The notes: generated by a model not told the origin, from the sequence alone. DNA of 6,056 bases from Chloroflexota bacterium (GCA_027624995.1 JAQBTI010000143.1:1-6056), one strand, 5' to 3'; counted from the stretch's first letter, positions 1 to 5,463 are shown. Made by a program: numbers and translations.

Positions 1-81
1 CAGTGGAAAATCGGCGTGGCCCTGCATCCGTCCTTCTGCGTTGGCCTCAGACTCAGCGTGTCTGACGAAGATCAGTCTCAT
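1..81 (-). CDS. Histidine phosphatase family protein, N-terminal fragment
   Basis: Only the first 27 residues lie in the window; the gene runs off the left edge. They begin MRLIFVRHAESEANAEGRMQ, the classic opening of the phosphoglycerate mutase-like histidine phosphatase superfamily. A short beta strand leads into the RHG/RHA motif, whose His8 is the residue phosphorylated in catalysis, followed by Glu and Asn. The family covers phosphoglycerate mutases, alpha-ribazole phosphatase (CobC) and broad phosphatases, and this fragment cannot separate them. The start is well supported: the ATG overlaps the pyrE stop as ATGA, and a perfect AAAGGAGG lies 7 bases upstream. It is the last visible gene of the obgE-nadD-pyrE operon and is probably translationally coupled to pyrE. 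The family is confident; the substrate is unknown. Confidence 0.88.
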   Translation of the reverse strand, partial: MRLIFVRHAESEANAEGRMQGHADFPL

Positions 82-653
82 GGCCGGTCCTCCTTTGACG
101 TAAGCCTCACGCCGCCCTTGCCGTCGGGCTCGAGTAGCGAGGCGAAGTCGTAACCGCGGCGTCTGATCTCGGAGCTCCCACCTTCCAAGCGGTCTAGAAT
201 GCAGAGTACCTTGACTACCGTGCAGCCTGCGTCCAGGACGGCATCGATCGCGTGGAATAGGCTCGCGCCGCTGGTACAGGCGTCGTCGACAACGGCCACT
301 CGGGCCCCGGCGACCAGCGGTCCCTCTATCATGCGCCCTGCACCATGTTGCTTTGCCTCCTTGCGGACGATGAGTCCCGGAATAGGGTGTCCCTGGAGAT
401 GACTGGTCACCGCTACCGCCGCTACGATGGGGTCTGCACCAAGCGTCGGGCCCGCGATTGCCTCGGCGCCGCAGTCGATCAGAATCGGCATGAAAGCGCG
501 AGCGATCAGCGATGCCCCCTCGGGGTCCAGTGTGAGCAGCCGGCCGTCGAAGTAATAGGTTCCGTTGGCTCCGGACGACAGCGTGAACTCGCCGAACTGG
601 AGCGCTCCGAGTCGCTTTGCCACCTCTAGTATGGCTGTGTGCGGATCATCCAA
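78..653 (-). CDS. pyrE: Orotate phosphoribosyltransferase
   Basis: A 191-residue type I phosphoribosyltransferase, close to the usual bacterial length. It joins orotate to PRPP to give orotidine 5'-monophosphate, the fifth step of de novo UMP synthesis, in the cytoplasm. Visible landmarks are the N-terminal orotate/hood segment FTLSSGANGTYYFDGR (about 23-38), the mobile loop RKEAKQHG (about 97-104) followed by GRMIEG, and the PRPP-binding motif VAVVDDACTSGAS (119-131) with two adjacent acidic residues. The PRPP motif is a variant of the common VVEDVVTTGGS form but keeps its pattern. The start is a TTG at 653, chosen because AAAAGGAG lies 7 bases upstream within the end of nadD and because no ATG, GTG or TTG-led alternative leaves the FTL segment in place so well. 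It overlaps nadD by 8 bases and the downstream phosphatase gene by 4. Confidence 0.95.
   Translation of the reverse strand: MDDPHTAILEVAKRLGALQFGEFTLSSGANGTYYFDGRLLTLDPEGASLIARAFMPILIDCGAEAIAGPTLGADPIVAAVAVTSHLQGHPIPGLIVRKEAKQHGAGRMIEGPLVAGARVAVVDDACTSGASLFHAIDAVLDAGCTVVKVLCILDRLEGGSSEIRRRGYDFASLLEPDGKGGVRLTSKEDRP
89..96 (-). promoter_or_regulatory. Shine-Dalgarno site of the histidine phosphatase gene
   Basis: AAAGGAGG on the minus strand, 7 bases before the ATG at 81. It lies inside the 3' end of pyrE. It fixes the start of the truncated downstream gene and indicates strong initiation, despite the ATGA overlap with pyrE. Confidence 0.85.
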
Positions 654-1290
654 CCTCGTGCTCCTTTTCGTCTGGCTGGTACAGCCTTTGGCGCCTGATG
701 TAGTCCTCTACGGCGTTCGGCACAAGGTACCTTATCGACCGTCCAGCCGTCACCCTGCGACGTATCTCTACTCCGCTTATGTCGATACTGGGGCCGTCCA
801 GCAGGATGATCCTTCCCGATGCGCCCGGAAATGTCTCATCGAGACTCTCGAGGTCGAATCCGCCAACCCCGCGGCGGCCTATTCCCACCACTCTCGCCAT
901 CTCCAGCACTCTTTTGGGGGCGCGCCACCGGTGGAGCTCCATCAACGCGTCTACCCCCAGCAGAAGGTATAGCTCGGTATCGGGGCCGTGTTCGTCGGCC
1001 AGCTGGGTGAGGGTATCGATGGAGTACGTCGGACCCGGCCGCTCTACCTCAATGTCTGAAGCGATGAAGTGGATGTTGGGCTCGACCGCCAGCTCTACCA
1101 TGGTCAGCCGGTGGGTCGCGTCGGTAACCGGATCTTCCGCCTTGAACCAGGGCCGGCCGGCCGGGACGAAGAGGACCTGGTCCAGACCCAGGGCGATCCT
1201 TGCCTCCTCAGCGATCGCAAGATGGCCAAAGTGTATGGGGTCGAAGGTGCCGCCCATGACACCCAGCTTCCGGGCTAGACCCACTCCCAC
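646..1290 (-). CDS. nadD: Nicotinate-nucleotide adenylyltransferase
   Basis: About 214 residues, normal for NadD. The enzyme transfers AMP from ATP to nicotinate mononucleotide, giving deamido-NAD, the step shared by de novo and salvage NAD synthesis. The nucleotidyltransferase motif GGTFDPIHFGHL (13-24) carries the (H/T)xGH signature. Further family marks are the PWFKAEDPVTDATHR segment (47-61), LGVDALMELHRW (111-122), the ISxxxIR-type motif ISGVEIR (171-177) and the C-terminal YLVPNAVEDYI (188-198). The start is uncertain by a few codons. GTG at 1290 gives a 16-base overlap with obgE; GTG at 1284 has a GGAG 5 bases upstream and would shorten the protein by two residues; ATG at 1257 leaves almost nothing before GGTFDP and is unlikely. 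It sits between obgE and pyrE, overlapping both, so it is surely co-transcribed and coupled. Confidence 0.95.
   Translation of the reverse strand: MGVGLARKLGVMGGTFDPIHFGHLAIAEEARIALGLDQVLFVPAGRPWFKAEDPVTDATHRLTMVELAVEPNIHFIASDIEVERPGPTYSIDTLTQLADEHGPDTELYLLLGVDALMELHRWRAPKRVLEMARVVGIGRRGVGGFDLESLDETFPGASGRIILLDGPSIDISGVEIRRRVTAGRSIRYLVPNAVEDYIRRQRLYQPDEKEHEVG
661..668 (-). promoter_or_regulatory. Shine-Dalgarno site deciding the TTG start of pyrE
   Basis: AAAAGGAG on the minus strand, 7 bases before the TTG at 653. It sits within the last codons of nadD. No ATG is available near the N-terminus, so this site is the main evidence that the rare TTG codon is the true start. Confidence 0.8.
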
Positions 1291-2552
1291 TCCATCTTGT
1301 CGATTCTCACGGTCGAACCGGTGACGACGCCAGCCGCTTCAAGCGCTTGCACCACTCCCGTCTTTCTCATGTAGGCATAGAACTGGAGTTTCGCGTCCCA
1401 GTTGTCTGCGTCGACCATCGCTGCGATCCGCGCGACGGATGGCATCTCTACGATGAAGGTGCCCTTGCTCTTGCGTATTGTTATCGCTTCGTCGACCGGT
1501 CGAGGGCGCAGAACCGGCGGCCGGGACGACCGGTTCTCGACTTCCACATTGGGGGCTTCTGCTTCGCTTAGCCTGTCTAGCGCCTCCAGCATTTCGTCAA
1601 GTAGGACGCTGACGCCCTGACCTGTCAAAGCGGAGATAGGAACGACCCTCTCGCCTCCAACCCCGAGCGCCTCGGCCAGCACCTCTGCCCTGGCGCCTAC
1701 TTCCTCAAGATCAATCTTGTTCAGCGCCACAATCTGGGGTCGTTGACCCAGCTTGGGATCGAACATTAGCAGCTCTCTGTCTATCTTCCTATGCTCCGCC
1801 ACGGGGTCATCAATCGATCCGTCCACTACATGTACCAGTAATCTCGTCCTCTCGATGTGGCGAAGGAAATCGTCTCCAAGGCCCACTCCTTGATGTGCCC
1901 CTTCGACGAGGCCAGGGACATCCGCCACGACGAAGCTTCCACCCTTATGCTCGACGACGCCCAGCCCGGGCTCAAGCGTGGTAAAGGGATATCCTGCGAT
2001 CTTTGGCCTGGCACGGCTTATCGCAGCCAGAAGGCTCGACTTCCCTGCATTTGGCGCCCCTATCAGGCCAACGTCCGCCAGTATCTTGAGTTCCAGCCGG
2101 ACTTCCAAACTCGCGCCCGCCTCGCCCTGCTCCGAGAGTAGCGGATACTGGTTGGTTGAGGAAACGAACGCCGGGTTCCCCCTACCTCCTCTTCCTCCAC
2201 TCGCGACGACCACGCTCTCACCATCTTTATCCAGGTCCGCCAGCATCCTGCCGTCTGATCCCTCCTCCCAAATCTCAGTCCCCACCGGCACTGTTACGGT
2301 TATGTCCCGACCTCTGGTCCCGTGCTTCTTACCACCCGACCCATTACCCCCATTTCCAGCAACGAACCGACGCCTCTCGTGATACCTAGCCAACGAACTC
2401 ATGTTGCGCTCTGCAATTATCAAAACATCTCCACCGTTGCCGCCGTTGCCGCCGTCAGGCCCTCCTCGTGGCACATACTTCTCGTGCCTACCGCTGACAA
2501 TACCGTTGCCCCCATTCCCTGAACTAACGTGGACAACTACTCGATCAATCAT
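1275..2552 (-). CDS. obgE: Obg/CgtA GTPase, ribosome assembly factor
   Basis: A 425-residue Obg GTPase, full length. Obg proteins bind the 50S subunit late in assembly and link ribosome maturation to GTP/ppGpp levels, and are usually essential. Three domains are visible. The glycine-rich Obg fold (about 1-158) contains the YVPRGGPDGGNGGNGG run. The G domain has G1 GAPNAGKS (165-172), the switch I threonines in YPFTT (188-192), G3 DVPGL (211-215), G4 NKID (278-281) and G5 SAL (307-309). A C-terminal OCT domain (about 353-425) ends EWEWV; this domain is present in some lineages only. The ATG at 2552 gives the expected N-terminus MIDRVVVHVSSGNGGNG; only a weak AGAAGA lies 5 bases upstream. It is the first gene of the obgE-nadD-pyrE-phosphatase run and follows the DnaA-box region. 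Confidence 0.97.
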   Translation of the reverse strand: MIDRVVVHVSSGNGGNGIVSGRHEKYVPRGGPDGGNGGNGGDVLIIAERNMSSLARYHERRRFVAGNGGNGSGGKKHGTRGRDITVTVPVGTEIWEEGSDGRMLADLDKDGESVVVASGGRGGRGNPAFVSSTNQYPLLSEQGEAGASLEVRLELKILADVGLIGAPNAGKSSLLAAISRARPKIAGYPFTTLEPGLGVVEHKGGSFVVADVPGLVEGAHQGVGLGDDFLRHIERTRLLVHVVDGSIDDPVAEHRKIDRELLMFDPKLGQRPQIVALNKIDLEEVGARAEVLAEALGVGGERVVPISALTGQGVSVLLDEMLEALDRLSEAEAPNVEVENRSSRPPVLRPRPVDEAITIRKSKGTFIVEMPSVARIAAMVDADNWDAKLQFYAYMRKTGVVQALEAAGVVTGSTVRIDKMEWEWV

Positions 2553-2630
2553 TTAGATCTTCTAATGGGAATATCATGTAATGGCGTGGACTGTTGTTAT
2601 TTCAAGCTCGGGGATGTGGAGTACTCAGCA

Positions 2631-2639
2631 ATTCTAGCA
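2631..2639 (-). promoter_or_regulatory. Possible extended -10 promoter of the obgE operon
   Basis: TGCTAGAAT on the minus strand fits the extended -10 pattern TGnTATAAT with one mismatch. There is no good -35 element, which extended -10 promoters can do without. Transcription would start near 2625 and leave a leader of about 70 bases before obgE. A TTGAAA at 2605-2600 resembles a -35 box, but no good -10 lies 16-18 bases from it. Inference from pattern only. Confidence 0.35.
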
Positions 2640-2650
2640 TGGTGTTCGTG

Positions 2651-2663
2651 GCCTCACGGAGGC
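2651..2663. repeat. Short perfect inverted repeat in the dnaA-obgE gap
   Basis: GCCTC-ACG-GAGGC, a 5-bp stem with a 3-base loop. It lies just upstream of the possible extended -10 element of obgE. It is too short to be sure it is functional. Confidence 0.35.
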
Positions 2664-2677
2664 TTAGAGTGCGCGAT

Positions 2678-2686
2678 AGTGGATAA
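2678..2686 (-). promoter_or_regulatory. DnaA box, 8 of 9
   Basis: On the minus strand this reads TTATCCACT, matching the consensus TTATNCACA at all but the last base. It is oriented opposite to the two boxes at 2728 and 2748. Confidence 0.6.
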
Positions 2687-2708
2687 GGGGCAAAGGAGTG
2701 GCAGCTGG

Positions 2709-2722
2709 CGGGCAAATGCCCG
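2709..2722. repeat. Perfect inverted repeat next to the DnaA boxes
   Basis: CGGGCA-AA-TGCCCG, two perfect 6-base arms with AA at the centre, ending 5 bases before the perfect DnaA box at 2728. It could be a hairpin (5-bp stem, AAAT loop) or a dimeric protein-binding site. The function is unknown. Confidence 0.45.
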
Positions 2723-2727
2723 GAGCG

Positions 2728-2736
2728 TTATCCACA
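2728..2736 (+). promoter_or_regulatory. DnaA box, perfect consensus
   Basis: TTATCCACA is an exact match to the strong DnaA box TTATNCACA, of the high-affinity R1 type. It is part of the cluster at the dnaA-proximal end of the dnaA-obgE gap. Confidence 0.8.
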
Positions 2737-2747
2737 AGGAAGCGGAC

Positions 2748-2756
2748 TTATACACG
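2748..2756 (+). promoter_or_regulatory. DnaA box, 8 of 9
   Basis: TTATACACG matches TTATNCACA except at the last base. It is in the same orientation as the perfect box and starts 20 bases after it, about two helical turns, so both would face the same side of the DNA. Confidence 0.6.
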
Positions 2757-2763
2757 GAGAAGC

Positions 2764-2798
2764 CCAGGATTACTCACGCCCCTAGTGAGTAATCCTGG
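2764..2798 (-). terminator. Stem-loop touching the dnaA stop codon, probable terminator
   Basis: A perfect 14-bp inverted repeat, CCAGGATTACTCAC (2764-2777) and GTGAGTAATCCTGG (2785-2798), with a 7-base loop. The right arm abuts the dnaA TAA at 2801-2799 with no gap, so the transcript folds directly after the stop. The position suggests termination of dnaA or protection of its mRNA 3' end. The bases after the stem on the minus strand (GGCTTCTCCG) are not a T-run, so it is not a classic intrinsic terminator. It could also be part of the candidate origin. Confidence 0.55.
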
Positions 2799-4208
2799 TT
2801 AGGAGCTAACGAGGGCCTCGCGGAGGTTAAGGACGTCGCGACGCAGATGAGGGTCAGTATCGAGCTCGGCCGCTATCTTGGCGCAGTTCTTGATCACCGT
2901 TGAATGGTTTTTGCCCCCGAGGATCCGGCCGATGGCCGTTGGGCCAAGGTCGGTCTCTTCTCGAATGAGGTGCATAGCGATCTGCCGGGCCCGAGCGACG
3001 TTCTTGCGGCCCCGTGGCCCCTTGAGGGCGTCGGCATCAAGCTGGAAGTAGGCGGCGACGGCGGCGACGATGGCGCCGGGCGACGTGGTCATGCGGCTGG
3101 CCCCCGCGAGAGTGTCGGCGACCGCGCGCTTTACCAAGTCGATAGTGATCGGCCTCCGCGTGAGTTCGGCGTAAGCAAGAATCCTGTTGAAGCATCCCTC
3201 TAGCTCGCGGACGTTTTTGTGTATGCGCTCCGCCAGGAACGTTACCACGTCGGGCGAGACGGTCTGCCCCGAGTGATCCGCTCTTGAGCGAAGAATCGCC
3301 AGGCGGGTTTCAATGTCGGGCGGCTGGATATCGACGATTAGCCCTCCGGCGAGGCGTGACCTGACACGGCCCTCCAAGAGGCTCAGGCTCGCAACGGGCC
3401 GGTCACTGGTTATCACTATCTGCTTGTTGACCATGTGCAGTGAGTTGAACGTGTGGAAGAAGCCCTCCTGAGTCTGCTCCTTGCCGATGAGGAACTGTAT
3501 GTCGTCCAGGAGTAGGACGTCCGTGCCTCGGTACCTGTCCCTGAACACTTCGGTAGTGCCCTCTCGGATAGCTCGGATGTACTCGTTGGTGAACTCTTCC
3601 GTCGTGGCGTAGATCACCGAAAGTCCCCGGGTCTGCGCCCTCTGGCCGATTGCGTGGAGCAGGTGGGTCTTGCCCAGACCGACGTCTGAGTAGATGGTCA
3701 GGGGGTTATAGACGACACCGGGCTTTTCGGAGACTGCGAGGGACGCGGCGTGGGCAAGCTCGTTGGACTTCCCGACGACGAACGTCTCGAACGCGTACCG
3801 GCGGTTGAGGGCGATGGCCCTGCGAGACGGTCCGTTGCCGTTGGGGAGCGACCGCAGCGGCTGAATGGTGTCGCTCAGGACCGAAACGGGCTCAGTCGCT
3901 GTGGGCGTGCTCTCGTACGACGGCGCGGGTACGGCTTCGCCGGACATCACCTGGAACCGCACCTCGGTATGGCCCTTCGCGACCCTCTCGACGGACTGGG
4001 AGATGAGCGAGTACATCCGCTGTTCGAGCATCTCAGCGACGAACGCGTTGGGAGCGCTTACAACAAGCTCGCCTTCGGACGTGTCCACGCCGACCGTGTC
4101 TTTGAGCCACGTCTCGTAGCTGGGCCGTGTAACCTGTAGCTGGAGTTGCCCAAGTGCCGCGGACCACAGCCTTTTTGCCTCTTGCGTCCCTTCAAGGGAC
4201 AAAGTCAT
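2799..4208 (-). CDS. dnaA: Chromosomal replication initiator protein DnaA
   Basis: A 469-residue DnaA with all four domains; it binds DnaA boxes at oriC, unwinds the origin and loads the helicase. Domain I (about 10-88) has LWSAALGQLQLQVTRPSYETWL. A poorly conserved linker (about 90-140) follows. The AAA+ domain III has Walker A SDVGLGKT (174-181), Walker B LLLDD (232-236), sensor 1 VITSDRP (265-271), the arginine-finger region RVRSR (281-285) and sensor 2 NVRELEG (332-338). Domain IV carries the DnaA signature GGKNHSTVIKNCAKIA (431-446). The first Walker A glycine, normally GGVGLGKT, is serine. I chose the ATG at 4208 over one at 4406 because AAAGG lies 8 bases upstream, domain I then begins at the normal distance, and the extra 66 residues show no homology and would cover the promoter and a DnaA box. 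Confidence 0.97.
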   Translation of the reverse strand: MTLSLEGTQEAKRLWSAALGQLQLQVTRPSYETWLKDTVGVDTSEGELVVSAPNAFVAEMLEQRMYSLISQSVERVAKGHTEVRFQVMSGEAVPAPSYESTPTATEPVSVLSDTIQPLRSLPNGNGPSRRAIALNRRYAFETFVVGKSNELAHAASLAVSEKPGVVYNPLTIYSDVGLGKTHLLHAIGQRAQTRGLSVIYATTEEFTNEYIRAIREGTTEVFRDRYRGTDVLLLDDIQFLIGKEQTQEGFFHTFNSLHMVNKQIVITSDRPVASLSLLEGRVRSRLAGGLIVDIQPPDIETRLAILRSRADHSGQTVSPDVVTFLAERIHKNVRELEGCFNRILAYAELTRRPITIDLVKRAVADTLAGASRMTTSPGAIVAAVAAYFQLDADALKGPRGRKNVARARQIAMHLIREETDLGPTAIGRILGGKNHSTVIKNCAKIAAELDTDPHLRRDVLNLREALVSS

Positions 4209-4216
4209 ACAGAGTA

Positions 4217-4221
4217 CCTTT
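4217..4221 (-). promoter_or_regulatory. Shine-Dalgarno site deciding the dnaA start
   Basis: AAAGG on the minus strand (within GAAAGGT), 8 bases before the ATG at 4208. It supports this start over the in-frame upstream ATG at 4406. Confidence 0.65.
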
Positions 4222-4249
4222 CGACGAAGAAATGAGTGCGCCAGCAATC

Positions 4250-4258
4250 GGTGGATAA
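4250..4258 (-). promoter_or_regulatory. DnaA box in the dnaA leader, 8 of 9
   Basis: On the minus strand this reads TTATCCACC, one mismatch to TTATNCACA at the last base. It lies between the candidate dnaA promoter (4274-4300) and the start codon, about 10 bases past the predicted transcription start. DnaA bound here would block its own transcription, as known for dnaA autoregulation in several bacteria. The binding is inferred. Confidence 0.6.
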
Positions 4259-4273
4259 CCGGGTCTCCGGGCG

Positions 4274-4300
4274 ATCTTAGCACGGCCCTGTTGGGGTCAA
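4274..4300 (-). promoter_or_regulatory. Candidate dnaA promoter
   Basis: On the minus strand, a -35-like TTGACC (4300-4295, 5 of 6 to TTGACA) and a -10-like TAAGAT (4279-4274, 4 of 6 to TATAAT) are separated by 15 bases, shorter than the ideal 17. Transcription would begin near 4267, giving a leader of about 60 bases before dnaA that includes the DnaA box. Pattern match only. Confidence 0.5.
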
Positions 4301-4330
4301 TGCAAGGGCTAGGAAACGAGATTTCGGCGA

Positions 4331-4350
4331 CTTTTTCGCGGGACAAAAAG
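4331..4350. repeat. A/T inverted repeat next to G-runs in the pncB-dnaA gap
   Basis: CTTTTT (4331-4336) and AAAAAG (4345-4350) form a perfect 6-bp inverted repeat around an 8-base CGCGGGAC loop. On the plus strand it is followed directly by G-runs of 5, 3 and 6 (4350-4354, 4357-4359, 4362-4367). The surrounding 219-base gap (4209-4427) otherwise holds the dnaA promoter and DnaA box. I see no classic terminator for the upstream pncB gene. An 8-bp inverted repeat AGGGCTGC/GCAGCCCT (4378-4385 with 4422-4429) overlaps the pncB stop but has a 36-base loop. Confidence 0.3.
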
Positions 4351-4427
4351 GGGGTCGGGCCGGGGGGCAGTCTACGCAGGGCTGCAGGCCGTGCGCGGCG
4401 TGTCACAGGGGCGGAGACGAAGCAGCC

Positions 4428-5426
4428 CTACATGATGCGGTCGAGCCGGGGGTTGGCCGTGACGCCCGGAGTGCGCCCTCTCTTCGCAATCGGCTTACCG
4501 TCGATCTCGTGGATGTCCGCGGTGAAGTCGTTAGGAGGTGCACTGGAGATGTGGCTGCCGACTCCGTAACCGTCAACGGGAGCGCCGACCTCGACGAACT
4601 TTCTGATCCGTTCCGGCGTGAAGCCTCCACTGACGAAGATCTCCACATGGCGGAAACCTGCGAGGTCGAGCCGCGCCCTGACCTCTTTGACAAGGTCGGC
4701 CGTCACCCCGCCTCGCTCCTTTGCCGTGTCCAGCCGGACACCCCTGAGCTTCTCTCGAAGCGCCAGTGCCACGTTAAGCGACTCCTCCGCCTCGTCCTTG
4801 AAGGTGTCGACAAGAGCGACCCGTGGGACCTCCAGCGGCATGTGCCTGTCGAACGCCTGGACCGCCTTGACCGTGTCGCCAATGATAAGGGGAAGAGTGT
4901 GTGGGATGTTACCCGTGGGTGTAATGCCGGCCAGCCGGGCGCCAAGGATGGTAGAGCACGAGGAGCAGCCGCCGACGACGGCGGAATAGTCGATGTTGGC
5001 CGCAACATTGGGGTGAACGTGTCTGGCCGCCAGGCACACGATAGCCGTGCCTTGCGAGGCCTCCACACAGTCCCGCGCCGCAGCGGCCCATCCGCTGCAC
5101 GAAGCGAGGATGCCGCAAATGCTAGTCTCGTATAACCCCAGAGACCCGTACGGCGCGCTGATCCGCAACGCGGTCTCCTTGGCATCCAGGGTGGCTCCTT
5201 CGTCCAGCGCCCAGACTTCGCTGCCGGTTTCGGGAAGAACCTTGCCCAGGAGCGCCCTTACCTCTTTGATTCCGCAGAAGACACCCGGTCTCTGCGCGGA
5301 AAACTCCATGGTGACTGTCGGGTTGATGCCTTCGTTCCTCAGAATCGTCAGAGTGCGCTGTGATGAGACGTCGGCCGTGTCGCCGACTAGGATCGCTGGC
5401 CGGATGTCGAATTCAGGATTGACCAT
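4428..5426 (-). CDS. pncB: Nicotinate phosphoribosyltransferase, short archaeal-like type
   Basis: A 332-residue enzyme of the nicotinate/quinolinate phosphoribosyltransferase fold, of the short class typified by the Thermoplasma acidophilum enzyme rather than the approx. 400-residue E. coli PncB. It converts nicotinate and PRPP to nicotinate mononucleotide in NAD salvage. Visible marks are GSLGLYETSICGILA (94-108), the ARHVHPN segment (134-140), GNIPHTL (172-178), LVDTFKDE (205-212), RLDTAKERGG (231-240), VSGGFTPERI (265-274), VDGYGVGSHI (284-293), DFTADI (300-305) and the family-typical C-terminus with KRGRTPG (315-321). The ATG at 5426 gives the expected start, with only a weak GAAGTG upstream. 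It lies upstream of dnaA, separated by 219 bases. The product could be misassigned to quinolinate phosphoribosyltransferase, but the C-terminal GRTPG pattern argues for nicotinate. The symbol reflects function, not orthology to E. coli pncB. Confidence 0.85.
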   Translation of the reverse strand: MVNPEFDIRPAILVGDTADVSSQRTLTILRNEGINPTVTMEFSAQRPGVFCGIKEVRALLGKVLPETGSEVWALDEGATLDAKETALRISAPYGSLGLYETSICGILASCSGWAAAARDCVEASQGTAIVCLAARHVHPNVAANIDYSAVVGGCSSCSTILGARLAGITPTGNIPHTLPLIIGDTVKAVQAFDRHMPLEVPRVALVDTFKDEAEESLNVALALREKLRGVRLDTAKERGGVTADLVKEVRARLDLAGFRHVEIFVSGGFTPERIRKFVEVGAPVDGYGVGSHISSAPPNDFTADIHEIDGKPIAKRGRTPGVTANPRLDRIM

Positions 5427-5445
5427 GTGTATTCACTTCAATACG

Positions 5446-5463
5446 CCCCGGTCGTGGCCGGGG
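5446..5463. repeat. GC-rich perfect hairpin in the pncB leader
   Basis: CCCCGG (5446-5451) and CCGGGG (5458-5463) form a perfect 6-bp stem with a 6-base loop, about 20 bases before the pncB start. A smaller GTATT/AATAC repeat lies between it and the ATG. No T-run follows on either strand, so it is not an obvious terminator. The rest of the 172-base gap (5427-5598) shows a short TGAGG-CC-CCTCA repeat at 5577-5588 and no promoter I would defend. Confidence 0.4.

Larger units (their letters stand above)
2553..2798. other. Candidate replication origin region between dnaA and obgE
   Basis: This 246-base gap has no credible gene. It contains one perfect DnaA box and two with a single mismatch (each listed separately), plus weaker 7/9 matches at 2615-2623 and, just inside obgE, 2528-2536. 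At its left end is an AT-rich stretch: 39 of the 60 bases of 2541-2600 are A or T, in a GC-rich window, as expected of a DNA unwinding element. Perfect inverted repeats occur at 2651-2663, 2709-2722 and 2764-2798. On the plus strand the composition changes from C over G in obgE to G over C in dnaA, the direction expected when passing an origin. Against it: three good boxes is few, and dnaA would be transcribed towards the origin. It may instead be, or also be, a DnaA-controlled promoter region for obgE. Confidence 0.5.

Noticed and set aside
779..1324. Plus-strand open frame of 181 codons opposite nadD
   Set aside because: It is antisense to a well-conserved nadD, is Ser/Arg/Pro-rich, and has no recognisable domain.
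2529..2792. Plus-strand open frame across the dnaA-obgE gap (87 codons, GTG start)
   Set aside because: It overlaps the obgE start and the DnaA boxes, has no ribosome site or recognisable domain, and its composition is not coding-like.
4350..4367. Possible G-quadruplex from G-runs of 5, 3 and 6
   Set aside because: Only three runs of three or more G are separated by loops, so a standard four-run, three-tetrad quadruplex is not supported.
4209..4406. 66-residue N-terminal extension of DnaA from an ATG at 4406
   Set aside because: It shows no homology to DnaA domain I and has a low-complexity Arg/Pro-rich sequence. It would cover the promoter and DnaA box, and a better-marked ATG with AAAGG exists at 4208.
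4509..5135. Plus-strand open frame of 208 codons opposite the nicotinate phosphoribosyltransferase gene
   Set aside because: It is a shadow of the conserved minus-strand gene with no motif or ribosome site of its own.
4403..5185. Further minus-strand open frames at 4403-4693 and 4703-5185
   Set aside because: They lie out of frame inside the nicotinate phosphoribosyltransferase gene; their Ser/Arg-rich translations are typical shadows in GC-rich DNA.
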